In this document: piece after piece, positions 43,049 to 50,670 of the stretch
Layout: each line of letters opens with the position of its first letter
How positions within the stretch are numbered: position 1 is the first letter of the stretch
Assembly (NCBI GenBank): GCA_004282895.1
Contig: SHLQ01000003.1
Location: forward strand, 1-51,581
Origin: Acidimicrobiales bacterium
Lineage (GTDB): Bacteria; Actinomycetota; Acidimicrobiia; Acidimicrobiales; SHLQ01
Length of the DNA: 51,581 bases
Direction of reading: 5' to 3'
Position numbers and translations under genes: made by a program
The notes under the pieces: generated by a model
The model's database searches: none
Seen by the model: only the letters and a program-made list of their open reading frames with translations
What the model was told of the DNA's origin: nothing

Positions 43049-44845
43049 GTGACCGACCCCTTGCCAGGATTCGAACAACCCGCCGCACCGCCGCGGGTTG
43101 ATTCGGTTTTCTCAGGCCGAGTCGTACGGGTACAGCCCGATATCACCGGCGTCCAGCGGCAGTTCGACTACGTGGTTCCGGCCGCGTGGGAGGATGACGG
43201 CCGAGCCGCGAAGATCGCCGTCGGATCGCTGGTGCGGGTGGATTTCCATGGCCGTCGCACCGCGGGCTGGATCACCGATGTCGACGTGACCCCCGATCCG
43301 TCACTAGAGCTCCGGGCACTGGCGAAATGGTCGTCGGTGGGACCGCCACAGGAGTTGATTGCACTGGGCGACTGGGCGGCCTGGCGATGGGCCGGGCGGT
43401 TGCCGCACTTTCTTCGTGCTGCATCCCCGCAACGTATGGTCGAGGAGGTCGCACCCCGAGTGGAACCCCCGATAGCGGACGCCAACCCCGCAATGGACGC
43501 GGTGTTCAGCCCGGGGGTGACACACGTCCGGACAACCCCCAATGACTCCGGCCTGGCGGTCGCGATCGAAGCCGCCGTCCGGGGTAGCGCACTGATCCTG
43601 GTACCGACCCTTCACCAGCGAACGGAGTTCTCGCGGGCGCTGCGGAACCAGGGATTCGATGTGGCGGGGTATCCCGAGCAGTGGGCCCGCTCGGCGTCGG
43701 GTGTGTTGACCGTTGGCACCCGACTCGGCGCGTGGGCGCCGGTGCCGGAACCCGCGAGCATCGTGGTGATCGATGAGCACGACCGCGCGTACAAAGAGGA
43801 GCGAACGCCCGCATGGAACGCACGTGATGTCGCAATCGAGCGAGCGCGTCGAGGCGGAGTGCCATGTGTGCTTACGTCGCCTTCCCCATCGTTGGAGGGT
43901 CTGGAGACCGCCGACCGCAGACTCAGTCCCGAACGCTCGGTCGAGCGTGAATCCTGGCCGGTTGTCGACGTCGTGGACCTTCGCACCGCAGATCGTCCGG
44001 GACTTCTGACCGACGCCATCGTGTCGCTCGTACGCGACAGCACCACGGTTGCCTGCATCCTCAATCGGAAGGGCCGGTCGCGAATGTTGGCGTGCGGCAA
44101 CTGCGATGCGTTGGCCACGTGTGATGCGTGTGGTGTTGCCGTACATCAACCCGATGACACCACCTTGGAGTGTGTGAGTTGTGGCACGACTCGCCCCGTC
44201 GTGTGTTCTGCGTGTGGCGCCACGAAGTTCAAGCTGATCCGTCCAGGAATCGGCCGCGTGGCCGAGGACCTGCGGGCGCTGGCCAAGCGGGACGTGATCG
44301 AAGTGACGGCAGAGACCGACGCTGCGGACATGTCCGGCGAAGGGTTGTTCATTGGAACCGAGGCATTGTTGCGCCGCTTGCCGAACGCCGACGCAGTTGT
44401 CTTCCTGGACTTTGACCAAGAACTTGCCGTTCCGCGATCGCGGGCGGCGGAGGATGCCTTCTCCATGTTGGCCCTGGCGGCCCGACGGGTCGGCCCGCGC
44501 TCTCAGGGCGGACGGGTCGTCATTCAGACCCGCAAACCCGACGACATCGTCGTGCAGGCCGCCCTTCACGGCGACCCCAAACGAGTCGCGGAATCACAAC
44601 GGGATGTCCGAAGGGTGTTTGGTCAGCCGCCGTATGGCGCGTGGGCAGTGGTGTCGGGTGCGGGTTCGGCGACGTTCATCGAGCGACTGCGGGCCGTCGA
44701 CGAGTCGGCCTCTCTTCGGTTGGCCCAGCTCGGCGACCGATGGCGAATCGCCGCGGAGTCCCATACGGAGCTTCTGGAGATCATCAACGCGGTAGATCGG
44801 CCAGCGGAACGGCTGCGAATCGACGTCGACCCCATCGACCTCTGA
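43049..44845 (+). CDS. priA: Primosomal protein N' (PriA), helicase-inactive actinobacterial type
   Basis: 598 residues from GTG 43049, shorter than E. coli PriA (732). N-terminal 3'-DNA-binding domain (FSGRVVRVQPDITGVQRQFDYVVP). Where active PriA has GVTGSGKT, this reads GVTHVRTTPND (156-166), so Walker A is destroyed; a DEH motif remains in VVIDEHDRAYKEER. The eight zinc cysteines are intact: CGNCDALATCDAC and CVSCGTTRPVVCSAC. Actinobacterial PriA homologues are known to lack recognisable helicase motifs, so a structural replication-restart role is likely. Position after metK is conventional. Confidence 0.9.
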   Translation: MTDPLPGFEQPAAPPRVDSVFSGRVVRVQPDITGVQRQFDYVVPAAWEDDGRAAKIAVGSLVRVDFHGRRTAGWITDVDVTPDPSLELRALAKWSSVGPPQELIALGDWAAWRWAGRLPHFLRAASPQRMVEEVAPRVEPPIADANPAMDAVFSPGVTHVRTTPNDSGLAVAIEAAVRGSALILVPTLHQRTEFSRALRNQGFDVAGYPEQWARSASGVLTVGTRLGAWAPVPEPASIVVIDEHDRAYKEERTPAWNARDVAIERARRGGVPCVLTSPSPSLEGLETADRRLSPERSVERESWPVVDVVDLRTADRPGLLTDAIVSLVRDSTTVACILNRKGRSRMLACGNCDALATCDACGVAVHQPDDTTLECVSCGTTRPVVCSACGATKFKLIRPGIGRVAEDLRALAKRDVIEVTAETDAADMSGEGLFIGTEALLRRLPNADAVVFLDFDQELAVPRSRAAEDAFSMLALAARRVGPRSQGGRVVIQTRKPDDIVVQAALHGDPKRVAESQRDVRRVFGQPPYGAWAVVSGAGSATFIERLRAVDESASLRLAQLGDRWRIAAESHTELLEIINAVDRPAERLRIDVDPIDL

Positions 44846-44854
44846 GCGACGATC

Positions 44855-44860
44855 TACGCT
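44855..44860 (+). promoter_or_regulatory. -10 box of the molybdopterin oxidoreductase gene (leaderless)
   Basis: TACGCT, 6 nt, ATG 44867. Confidence 0.45.
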
Positions 44861-44866
44861 GATGCC

Positions 44867-46942
44867 ATGACGACTGTTGAGAACCGCCGCACGACCGTCC
44901 TTGGTACCTGCCACCACGACTGTCCGGACACCTGCGGGTGGATCGCCACCGCCGAAGACGGCGTGCTGATCGAGGTCAAGGGCAACCCGGACCACCCGTA
45001 TTCCGACGGTCAACTGTGCCCAAAGATCAATCGACTCGTCCATCGGGTCAACAGCGATGATCGGATCCTGACACCGCTGATTCGGTCCGGTCCGAAAGGA
45101 ACAGGACAGTTTCGTGAATCGAGCTGGGAAGAGGCTCTCAACTTGGTGGTTGAGCGGACGAACGCTGCACGCGCCGAGTTCGGCGGCGAGACGATTCTGC
45201 CGTGGAACAGCGCCGGCACTCAGGGACACATTCAAGAAAGCTCACTTGATCGGGCACTGTTCACAAAGCTCGGATCCTCTCGTCAGACCGGCAGCATCTG
45301 TGGTGTGGCCACCGGCGCCGGCATGGCGATGACCTATGGCGGCGTTCATGGCGCGGACCCACTCAACGTCGAACACTCCGACTTCGTGATCCTGTGGGCA
45401 ACGAACACCAAACTCACGAACCGTCATCTGTGGCCGTATGTGCAAAAGGCGCGAGAGCGCGGCGCGCCGATCGTGGTGATCGATTCGATGCGGACGATGA
45501 CCGCTGATGCCGCGGATATATTCATCCAGCCGCTTCCCGGCACGGATGTTGCGTTGATGTTGGCCGTCATGCACGTGTTGATCGCCGAGAATCTCATCGA
45601 TCACGAGTACGTCAACTCCCACGCCGACGGCTTCGGCGAGCTCGCGGAGAGTGTTGCCGAGAAAACGCCCGAATGGGGCGAAACACAATGCGGGGTCGCA
45701 GCGGAGGAGATTCGACAACTTGCCCGAGCGTACGGCGGCGCATCGGCACCGTTCATTCGGACGTTGATTGGTGCAGAACACCACGAATCCGGCGCGATGT
45801 TCTATCGAACCATTGCCTGCCTGCCTGTTCTCACGGGGGCGTGGCGGCACCTTGGCGGTGGCGTGGCGCGCAGTTGCGGAAGTCTGCAGTATGTCGATGA
45901 CGTCAGCTCATCGGTGTTCGATCACCCACATCTCGGCGATGGCTCGCCGCGCCGAGGGCTTCCGCAGCCTCAACTCGGCCGAAGCCTCACCACACTCGAC
46001 GATCCGCCGGTGTCGGTCCTGTTCGTGTGGGGCGGCAACCCGCTCAACTCTCTGCCGAATGCAGCAGCGACCCGCCGAGGCTTGGAGCGCGACGATCTGT
46101 TCACTGTCGTGTCGGAGCAGATGATGACGGACACGGCCAGGTATGCCGATGTGGTCTTCCCCGCCGCAACCCAAACGGAGAACCTCGATATCGTCCCGTC
46201 GTGGGGCCACCTCTGGCTGGGATACAACGAGCCGGCCACGGCACCGCGCGGCGAGGCGGTGGCGAACACCGAGCTGTGGCGGCGACTGTCCCGAGCGTTC
46301 GGCTTCACGGAACCGGAACTGTTTCTCTCCGACGAAGAGTTGATCGACGCCGCTCTGGCGCCACATGTGGACCGCGACGCACTGCGTCGTGATGGTTTCG
46401 TGCGCATCTCCGGCACAACCGATCACCTGCCTTACGCAGATGGAGGCTTTGGCACCCACAACGGCAAGGCGCAACTGGCGAATCCGCTCATGGAGACGAT
46501 GGGCCTTCCGAGCCTGCCTACCTTTTACACACCGACAGAATCCATGGGGAACGCGACCGCGGCCTATCCGCTGCATCTCCTCACACCGAAGAAGCAGCTT
46601 CGATTCCTGAACACGACCTATTCCGGATCTGCGGGACACGTGGATCGTGAACGCGGCCCGTTCCTCGAGATGGACGCAGCCGACGCAGAGACCCGAGGCC
46701 TACAAGCAGGCGACATGGCGAGGGTGTTCAACGATCGCGGCGAGCTTGAATTGGAGGTCGCGATCACGGATCGACTTCGTCCCGGTCTGGTCTCCGTGCC
46801 GTGGGGATTCTGGGCTGCGAACTATGGCTCGACCGGAGCGGTCGTCAACGACCTGACGAACGACGGCGACACCGATTGGGGCGGGGGAGCCGCTTATGGC
46901 GACACGTTGGTCGACGTCCAACCCTGCCGGCGGGCTTCATAG
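44867..46942 (+). CDS. Cytoplasmic molybdopterin-dependent oxidoreductase (DMSO reductase superfamily)
   Basis: 691 residues. N-terminal 4Fe-4S site: C15, C19 and C23 in CHHDCPDTC, and C51 in LCPK. Then the molybdopterin domains (TGSICGVATGAGMAMTYGG, VILWATNTKLTNRHLWP, VFVWGGNPLNSLPNA) and the C-terminal molydopterin-dinucleotide-binding barrel (PLHLLTPKKQLRFLNTTYS, GDMARVFNDRGELELEV). There is no Tat signal, so it is cytoplasmic. No iron-sulfur or membrane partner and no cofactor-biosynthesis genes are adjacent, so electron partner and substrate are unknown. The 3' end overlaps the opposing methyltransferase gene by 49 bp. Confidence 0.9.
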   Translation: MTTVENRRTTVLGTCHHDCPDTCGWIATAEDGVLIEVKGNPDHPYSDGQLCPKINRLVHRVNSDDRILTPLIRSGPKGTGQFRESSWEEALNLVVERTNAARAEFGGETILPWNSAGTQGHIQESSLDRALFTKLGSSRQTGSICGVATGAGMAMTYGGVHGADPLNVEHSDFVILWATNTKLTNRHLWPYVQKARERGAPIVVIDSMRTMTADAADIFIQPLPGTDVALMLAVMHVLIAENLIDHEYVNSHADGFGELAESVAEKTPEWGETQCGVAAEEIRQLARAYGGASAPFIRTLIGAEHHESGAMFYRTIACLPVLTGAWRHLGGGVARSCGSLQYVDDVSSSVFDHPHLGDGSPRRGLPQPQLGRSLTTLDDPPVSVLFVWGGNPLNSLPNAAATRRGLERDDLFTVVSEQMMTDTARYADVVFPAATQTENLDIVPSWGHLWLGYNEPATAPRGEAVANTELWRRLSRAFGFTEPELFLSDEELIDAALAPHVDRDALRRDGFVRISGTTDHLPYADGGFGTHNGKAQLANPLMETMGLPSLPTFYTPTESMGNATAAYPLHLLTPKKQLRFLNTTYSGSAGHVDRERGPFLEMDAADAETRGLQAGDMARVFNDRGELELEVAITDRLRPGLVSVPWGFWAANYGSTGAVVNDLTNDGDTDWGGGAAYGDTLVDVQPCRRAS

Positions 46943-47433
46943 ACCGCCATCGAGGCGGCGACACCCACGTTGAGTGAGCCCACCTTGCCGACCTGAGGGA
47001 TGTAGCCAGCCTCGTGGATCAACCCCAGCAACTCTTTGGAGAGCCCGCGGTCTTCGTGTCCGACCGCAATGGCGACCGCACCGCTCAAGTCGAGCTCATG
47101 CAGCGGTTGTGCACCCGATGCAAGCTCGACGCCGATGACACGAAAGTTCGCGGCCGTGGCGGCGTCGTAGGCCTCGGTTGGCGTCTCGACGAACGTCCAC
47201 TCGACGTAGCGCTGCGTGCCGAGGGCCGTCTTGTTGGTTTTGGTGTGGGTTGGAGACTCCGTGGCTCCCACCAGCCAGAGATGCTCGACCCCAAGCGCAG
47301 CTGCGGTTCGAATGATGGTGCCGACGTTGTACGGCGTCTGCACGCTGTCGAGGATCAGGGCGATTCGTTGGTTCGTCTGGCGACGCCACTCCCGATGGAG
47401 GCGCTTCAGCTCGGTCGAATCGAGGTTCTTCAT
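46894..47433 (-). CDS. SpoU/TrmH-family RNA 2'-O-methyltransferase
   Basis: 179 residues from ATG 47433; the frame is open further upstream but that part is antisense-like inside the neighbouring gene. SPOUT knotted fold: motif 1 NVGTIIRTAAALGVEHLWLV, motif 2 AIAVGHEDRGLSKELL and motif 3 IPQVGKVGSLNVGVAASMA with the SLN signature. Short form without an L30e-like N-terminal domain, closest in size to TrmH/TrmL-like tRNA methylases. Target base not assignable. ATGA overlap with the upstream gene makes a two-gene RNA-modification operon. Confidence 0.9.
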   Translation of the reverse strand: MKNLDSTELKRLHREWRRQTNQRIALILDSVQTPYNVGTIIRTAAALGVEHLWLVGATESPTHTKTNKTALGTQRYVEWTFVETPTEAYDAATAANFRVIGVELASGAQPLHELDLSGAVAIAVGHEDRGLSKELLGLIHEAGYIPQVGKVGSLNVGVAASMAVYEARRQGWTSTNVSP

Positions 47434-48044
47434 CGGGTCGTCTCCAGGAGGCGGTAGCCCTTGCGGGACCCGAGTCGCGTTGTCGGCCATTCCTGTTCGG
47501 TGAGCCATGTCGCCAACGAGTCGCTGCCGAGGTGTTTCTGCACGACCATCCAGGCTCGCCCGGCTTCCGTCAACGTCGGAAGCCACGTGCCCAGCAGAGC
47601 ATGTAGTGCCGCCTTGCCGATGCGGATGGGCGGATTCGACAGGATGAGGTCGAAACGAAGATCGGATGGCACGTCCTCGGGCGCGGCGACAGTGACGTTC
47701 GTCAGCCCGTTGGCCGAGGCGTTGTCGGACGTGAGTTCCCGAGCTCGGGCGTTGATGTCGACCGCCCAGACATTTGCCGTGGGACAACGTCGTGCTGCGG
47801 TCAACGCGATCGGCCCGTAGCCGCAGCCAAGGTCCAGAATCGCGCCGGTGTCGGGTGGGATCTCCGGCATGTCGAGCAGGAGATACTTCGTCCCGGCGTC
47901 GACCTTTGCTCCGGAGAAGACCCCAGCGTCGGTCTCCAGCGCGAGGAACGTGTCCGGCAACACAAGCTCGATGGAACGCCTCTTGGACGCGGTTTGGGGC
48001 GTATCGTCGAAGTAATGCGACGCTCCCTCAGACTCCGAAATCAC
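47430..48044 (-). CDS. RsmC-like class I methyltransferase (MTS domain)
   Basis: 204 residues from GTG 48044. Starts SEGASHYFDDTPQTASKR and continues LETDAGVFSGAKVDAGTKYL, the N-terminal pattern of RsmC/RlmG-like small-domain methyltransferases. SAM loop ILDLGCGYGPIALTA, acidic VDIN, and catalytic LILSNPPIRIG (NPPxR, as in guanine-N2 methylases). Probably methylates rRNA; the exact guanosine is inferred, not shown. GTG 48044 is supported by TACCGT 6 nt upstream. Faces def across only 24 bp. Confidence 0.88.
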   Translation of the reverse strand: MISESEGASHYFDDTPQTASKRRSIELVLPDTFLALETDAGVFSGAKVDAGTKYLLLDMPEIPPDTGAILDLGCGYGPIALTAARRCPTANVWAVDINARARELTSDNASANGLTNVTVAAPEDVPSDLRFDLILSNPPIRIGKAALHALLGTWLPTLTEAGRAWMVVQKHLGSDSLATWLTEQEWPTTRLGSRKGYRLLETTR

Positions 48045-48050
48045 GAGCCA

Positions 48051-48056
48051 ACGGTA
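48051..48056 (-). promoter_or_regulatory. -10 box of the RsmC-like gene (overlaps def -10)
   Basis: TACCGT on the minus strand, 6 nt before GTG 48044. Shares two bases with the plus-strand def box through the palindrome GGTACC. Confidence 0.5.
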
Positions 48057-48060
48057 CCCT
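48055..48060 (+). promoter_or_regulatory. -10 box of def (overlaps RsmC-like -10)
   Basis: TACCCT, 8 nt, GTG 48069. Back-to-back with the opposite box, so the two promoters probably compete for RNA polymerase. Confidence 0.5.
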
Positions 48061-48068
48061 TGGATCCC

Positions 48069-48641
48069 GTGAGCGCCCCCTATCGCATCCGTACCTACGG
48101 CGACCCGGTGTTGAAACAGGTCGCCAAAGAGATCACCGATATTGACGGCGCGCTCGTGCAGCTGGCGGAAGACATGCTGGAAACCATGTATGCCGAACCC
48201 GGCCTCGGTTTGGCAGCGCCGCAGGTTGGGGTCCGAAAGCGCCTCTTTGTCTACGACCTCGAGATGGGTGAGGAACCCCATGCGCTGATCAACCCGGAGA
48301 TCGTCGAGTCCGATGGCGAGTGGGAATTCGACGAAGGATGCCTGTCGGTTCCGGGCCTGTCGTGGAACATCGTGCGCCCAAAGCAGATTCACATCGTTGG
48401 CCGCGATCTTGACGGGAACGAGGTCAGCATCGAAGCCGACGAGTTGGAAGCCCGGCTGTTCCAACATGAGCTCGATCACCTCAACGGCGTTCTTCTGGTG
48501 GAGCACCTCGATGCGGAGCAGCTACGCGAAGCCAAAAAGATTCTGCGGCAGCGGGCGGAAGTCGGCGACCCGTCCGCGGACAAACTACGAGCGGAGCTCG
48601 GGTTGTCATCGCCGGGTTCGTCTGGCCTGAGCCTTTCCTAA
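48069..48641 (+). CDS. def: Peptide deformylase
   Basis: 190 residues from GTG 48069. Removes the formyl group from nascent proteins. All three family motifs: GLGLAAPQVG, EGCLSVPG (metal-ligand Cys) and QHELDHLNGVL (metal-ligand His pair and catalytic Glu). Upstream in-frame starts exist but have no family match, and the leaderless box supports 48069. Followed by fmt after 3 nt, pairing formylation and deformylation. Confidence 0.96.
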   Translation: MSAPYRIRTYGDPVLKQVAKEITDIDGALVQLAEDMLETMYAEPGLGLAAPQVGVRKRLFVYDLEMGEEPHALINPEIVESDGEWEFDEGCLSVPGLSWNIVRPKQIHIVGRDLDGNEVSIEADELEARLFQHELDHLNGVLLVEHLDAEQLREAKKILRQRAEVGDPSADKLRAELGLSSPGSSGLSLS

Positions 48642-48644
48642 GAC

Positions 48645-49538
48645 GTGGCAACGGAACTGCCACTGCCGCCGGCAGGAGCGCAACGGCTCGCGTTCTTCGG
48701 ATCACCAGCAATGGCTGTTCCAACGCTGCGGGCGCTGGTGGACGCAGGTTTTGAAGTCGCCATGGTCGTCACCGGCCACGACAAACGCCGAGGACGCGGG
48801 TCGAAGACCTCACCCACGCCCGTGAAGGCCGCCGCCCTTGAGCTGGGGTTGCCCATCACCACGGAGATCGCCGACGCGGTCGCTGCGGACGTCGACCTCG
48901 GTGTTGTGGTCGCCTTCGGGAAGATCATTCCCCGTTCCGTTATCGAGCAGTTGCCGATGGTGAATCTGCACTTCTCCGCCTTGCCCCGTTGGCGGGGAGC
49001 TGCCCCCATCGAACGCGCGATTCTGTCGGGTGATTCGGACACGGCAATTTCGATCATCACGATTGCGGTCGGCCTTGACGAAGGTGACATCTGGGCCGAG
49101 GAACCGGTGCCAATCGGCGAGCTCGACACCGCCGACGACCTTCGGGTGCGTATGGCCGCCGGTGGCGCTGACCTGATGGTGCGAACCATCCGTGAGGGTT
49201 TCCCGGCATCGGTGCCCCAGCAGGGCGAACCCGTCTACGCCGCGAAGATTCACCCCTCTGACCTGGAAATCGACTGGTCTGCCGAAGTCGAGGAGGTCCT
49301 CCGACAGGTGCGGGTCGGTGGCGCCTGGACGACACTTCGAGGTGAGCGGTTCAAGATCTGGGAGGCCCTGCCGGCCGACGGTCAGCTTGGTCCCGGTGAG
49401 ATCGACGCGACGACTGTCGGGACGGGTGCTGGCGCCTTGTCGCTTGGTGTAGTGCAGCCCGCAGGCAAACCTCGACTCGCTGCTGCTGATTGGGCGAACG
49501 GCGCCCAGCTCGATGGGTCGGATCGTTTCGGTGAATGA
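48645..49538 (+). CDS. fmt: Methionyl-tRNA formyltransferase
   Basis: 297 residues from GTG 48645. Formylates initiator Met-tRNA. N-terminal LAFFGSPAMAVPTLRALV, the substrate loop GHDKRRGRGSKTSPTPVK, catalytic Asn/His in NLHFSALPRWRGAAPIERAI and Asp in GLDEGDI. C-terminal OB-like domain from about 205 (VYAAKIHPSDLEIDWS). Slightly shorter than E. coli Fmt (315). Overlaps rsmB. Confidence 0.96.
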   Translation: MATELPLPPAGAQRLAFFGSPAMAVPTLRALVDAGFEVAMVVTGHDKRRGRGSKTSPTPVKAAALELGLPITTEIADAVAADVDLGVVVAFGKIIPRSVIEQLPMVNLHFSALPRWRGAAPIERAILSGDSDTAISIITIAVGLDEGDIWAEEPVPIGELDTADDLRVRMAAGGADLMVRTIREGFPASVPQQGEPVYAAKIHPSDLEIDWSAEVEEVLRQVRVGGAWTTLRGERFKIWEALPADGQLGPGEIDATTVGTGAGALSLGVVQPAGKPRLAAADWANGAQLDGSDRFGE

Positions 49539-50670
49539 ATCCGGTCTCGAGTCCCGGCGACTCGCAATCGATGCACTCGTCCGTATCGACGAGGATGGAG
49601 CGTACGCCAACCTGGTGCTCTCGAAGATCCTCGACGAAAGCACGTTGGAGACCAGGGATCGGGGGTTCGTCACCGAGCTGGTCTATGGAACAACGCGGAT
49701 GCGACGCGCACTCGACTATGTGGTCGACCGATTCATCGTGCGTGACGACATCGAAGCTCGCGTACGGGCCTGCCTCCGTACGGGTGCGTATCAACTCGTC
49801 TTCCTGGGAACTCCCGCGCACGCAGCGGTCGACGCCACCGTCGCGGCCACGCCCAAACGAGCCCGAGGGTTCGTAAATGCCATCCTGCGCAAAGTGGCGG
49901 CCTCTGGCGCGGTCGAGTGGCCGACAGACGCGATCCGGCTCAGCTACCCGAACTGGATGATCGACCGGCTTGCGGCCGATCTTGGCGATCGGGCAGTGCC
50001 GGTCCTCGAAGCGATGAACAGCCCGGCAGTGGTACACACGCGCTCCGATGGGTATCGACAGGATCCGGCGTCTCAGGCCGTTGCCGAACTCGTGGATTCT
50101 GGCGCCGGCCGGTTCGTGCTCGACCTGTGTGCGGCACCTGGTGGCAAAGCGACCCACATCGCAGGCCGCGGGGCAACGGTGATCGGTATGGATCTTCATG
50201 CGCACCGCGCGGGTCTCATTGCAGACGCCGCCGAGTTGACCGGCACCACGACACTCGCCGTTGTTGGGGACGGATTGGCGCCACCGTTTCCAGAGCAGTC
50301 TTTTGATGCCGTGCTGGTCGATGCGCCGTGCTCCGGACTCGGTTCGTTGCGCAGGCGAGCGGACGCCCGCTGGCGAATGCAGGTCGGATCGGTGGACACG
50401 CTGGCGACTCTGCAGTTCGATCTTCTCGCCTCTGCAGGCGCGCTGGTCAAACGGGGAGGCCAGGTGGTTTTCTCCACGTGTACCCTCACCGACGCCGAGT
50501 CGGTGGAGATCGATGACCGAGCCGTCGCGGAGATCGCCGATCTCGAGATTGTGCCGATGGAGGAGTGGGCGGGCGATGTGGCGTGGGAACCGCATGGTCG
50601 AGGCGGACGACTGCTGCCTGACATCTTCGCCGGTGATGGGATGTCCGCGTTCGTGTACCGGCGGCGCTAA
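49513..50670 (+). CDS. rsmB: 16S rRNA (cytosine-967-C5)-methyltransferase RsmB
   Basis: 385 residues from ATG 49513 (26-nt overlap with fmt); GTG 49531 is an alternative that shortens it by six. N-terminal NusB-like domain (SRRLAIDALVRIDEDGAYANL, RDRGFVTELVYGT), linker with RLSYPNWMIDRL, then the SAM domain: LDLCAAPGGKATHIA, VDAPCSGLGSLRRRADARWR, and the nucleophilic Cys in FSTCTLTDAES. Its stop shares the bases CTAA with the stop of the opposing dehydrogenase gene. Confidence 0.95.
   Translation: MGRIVSVNESGLESRRLAIDALVRIDEDGAYANLVLSKILDESTLETRDRGFVTELVYGTTRMRRALDYVVDRFIVRDDIEARVRACLRTGAYQLVFLGTPAHAAVDATVAATPKRARGFVNAILRKVAASGAVEWPTDAIRLSYPNWMIDRLAADLGDRAVPVLEAMNSPAVVHTRSDGYRQDPASQAVAELVDSGAGRFVLDLCAAPGGKATHIAGRGATVIGMDLHAHRAGLIADAAELTGTTTLAVVGDGLAPPFPEQSFDAVLVDAPCSGLGSLRRRADARWRMQVGSVDTLATLQFDLLASAGALVKRGGQVVFSTCTLTDAESVEIDDRAVAEIADLEIVPMEEWAGDVAWEPHGRGGRLLPDIFAGDGMSAFVYRRR

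Noticed and set aside
47434..47787. N-terminal extension of the SpoU methyltransferase
   Set aside because: The extension is Arg/His-rich antisense of the RsmC-like gene; the ATG overlapping that gene's stop gives the normal family start.
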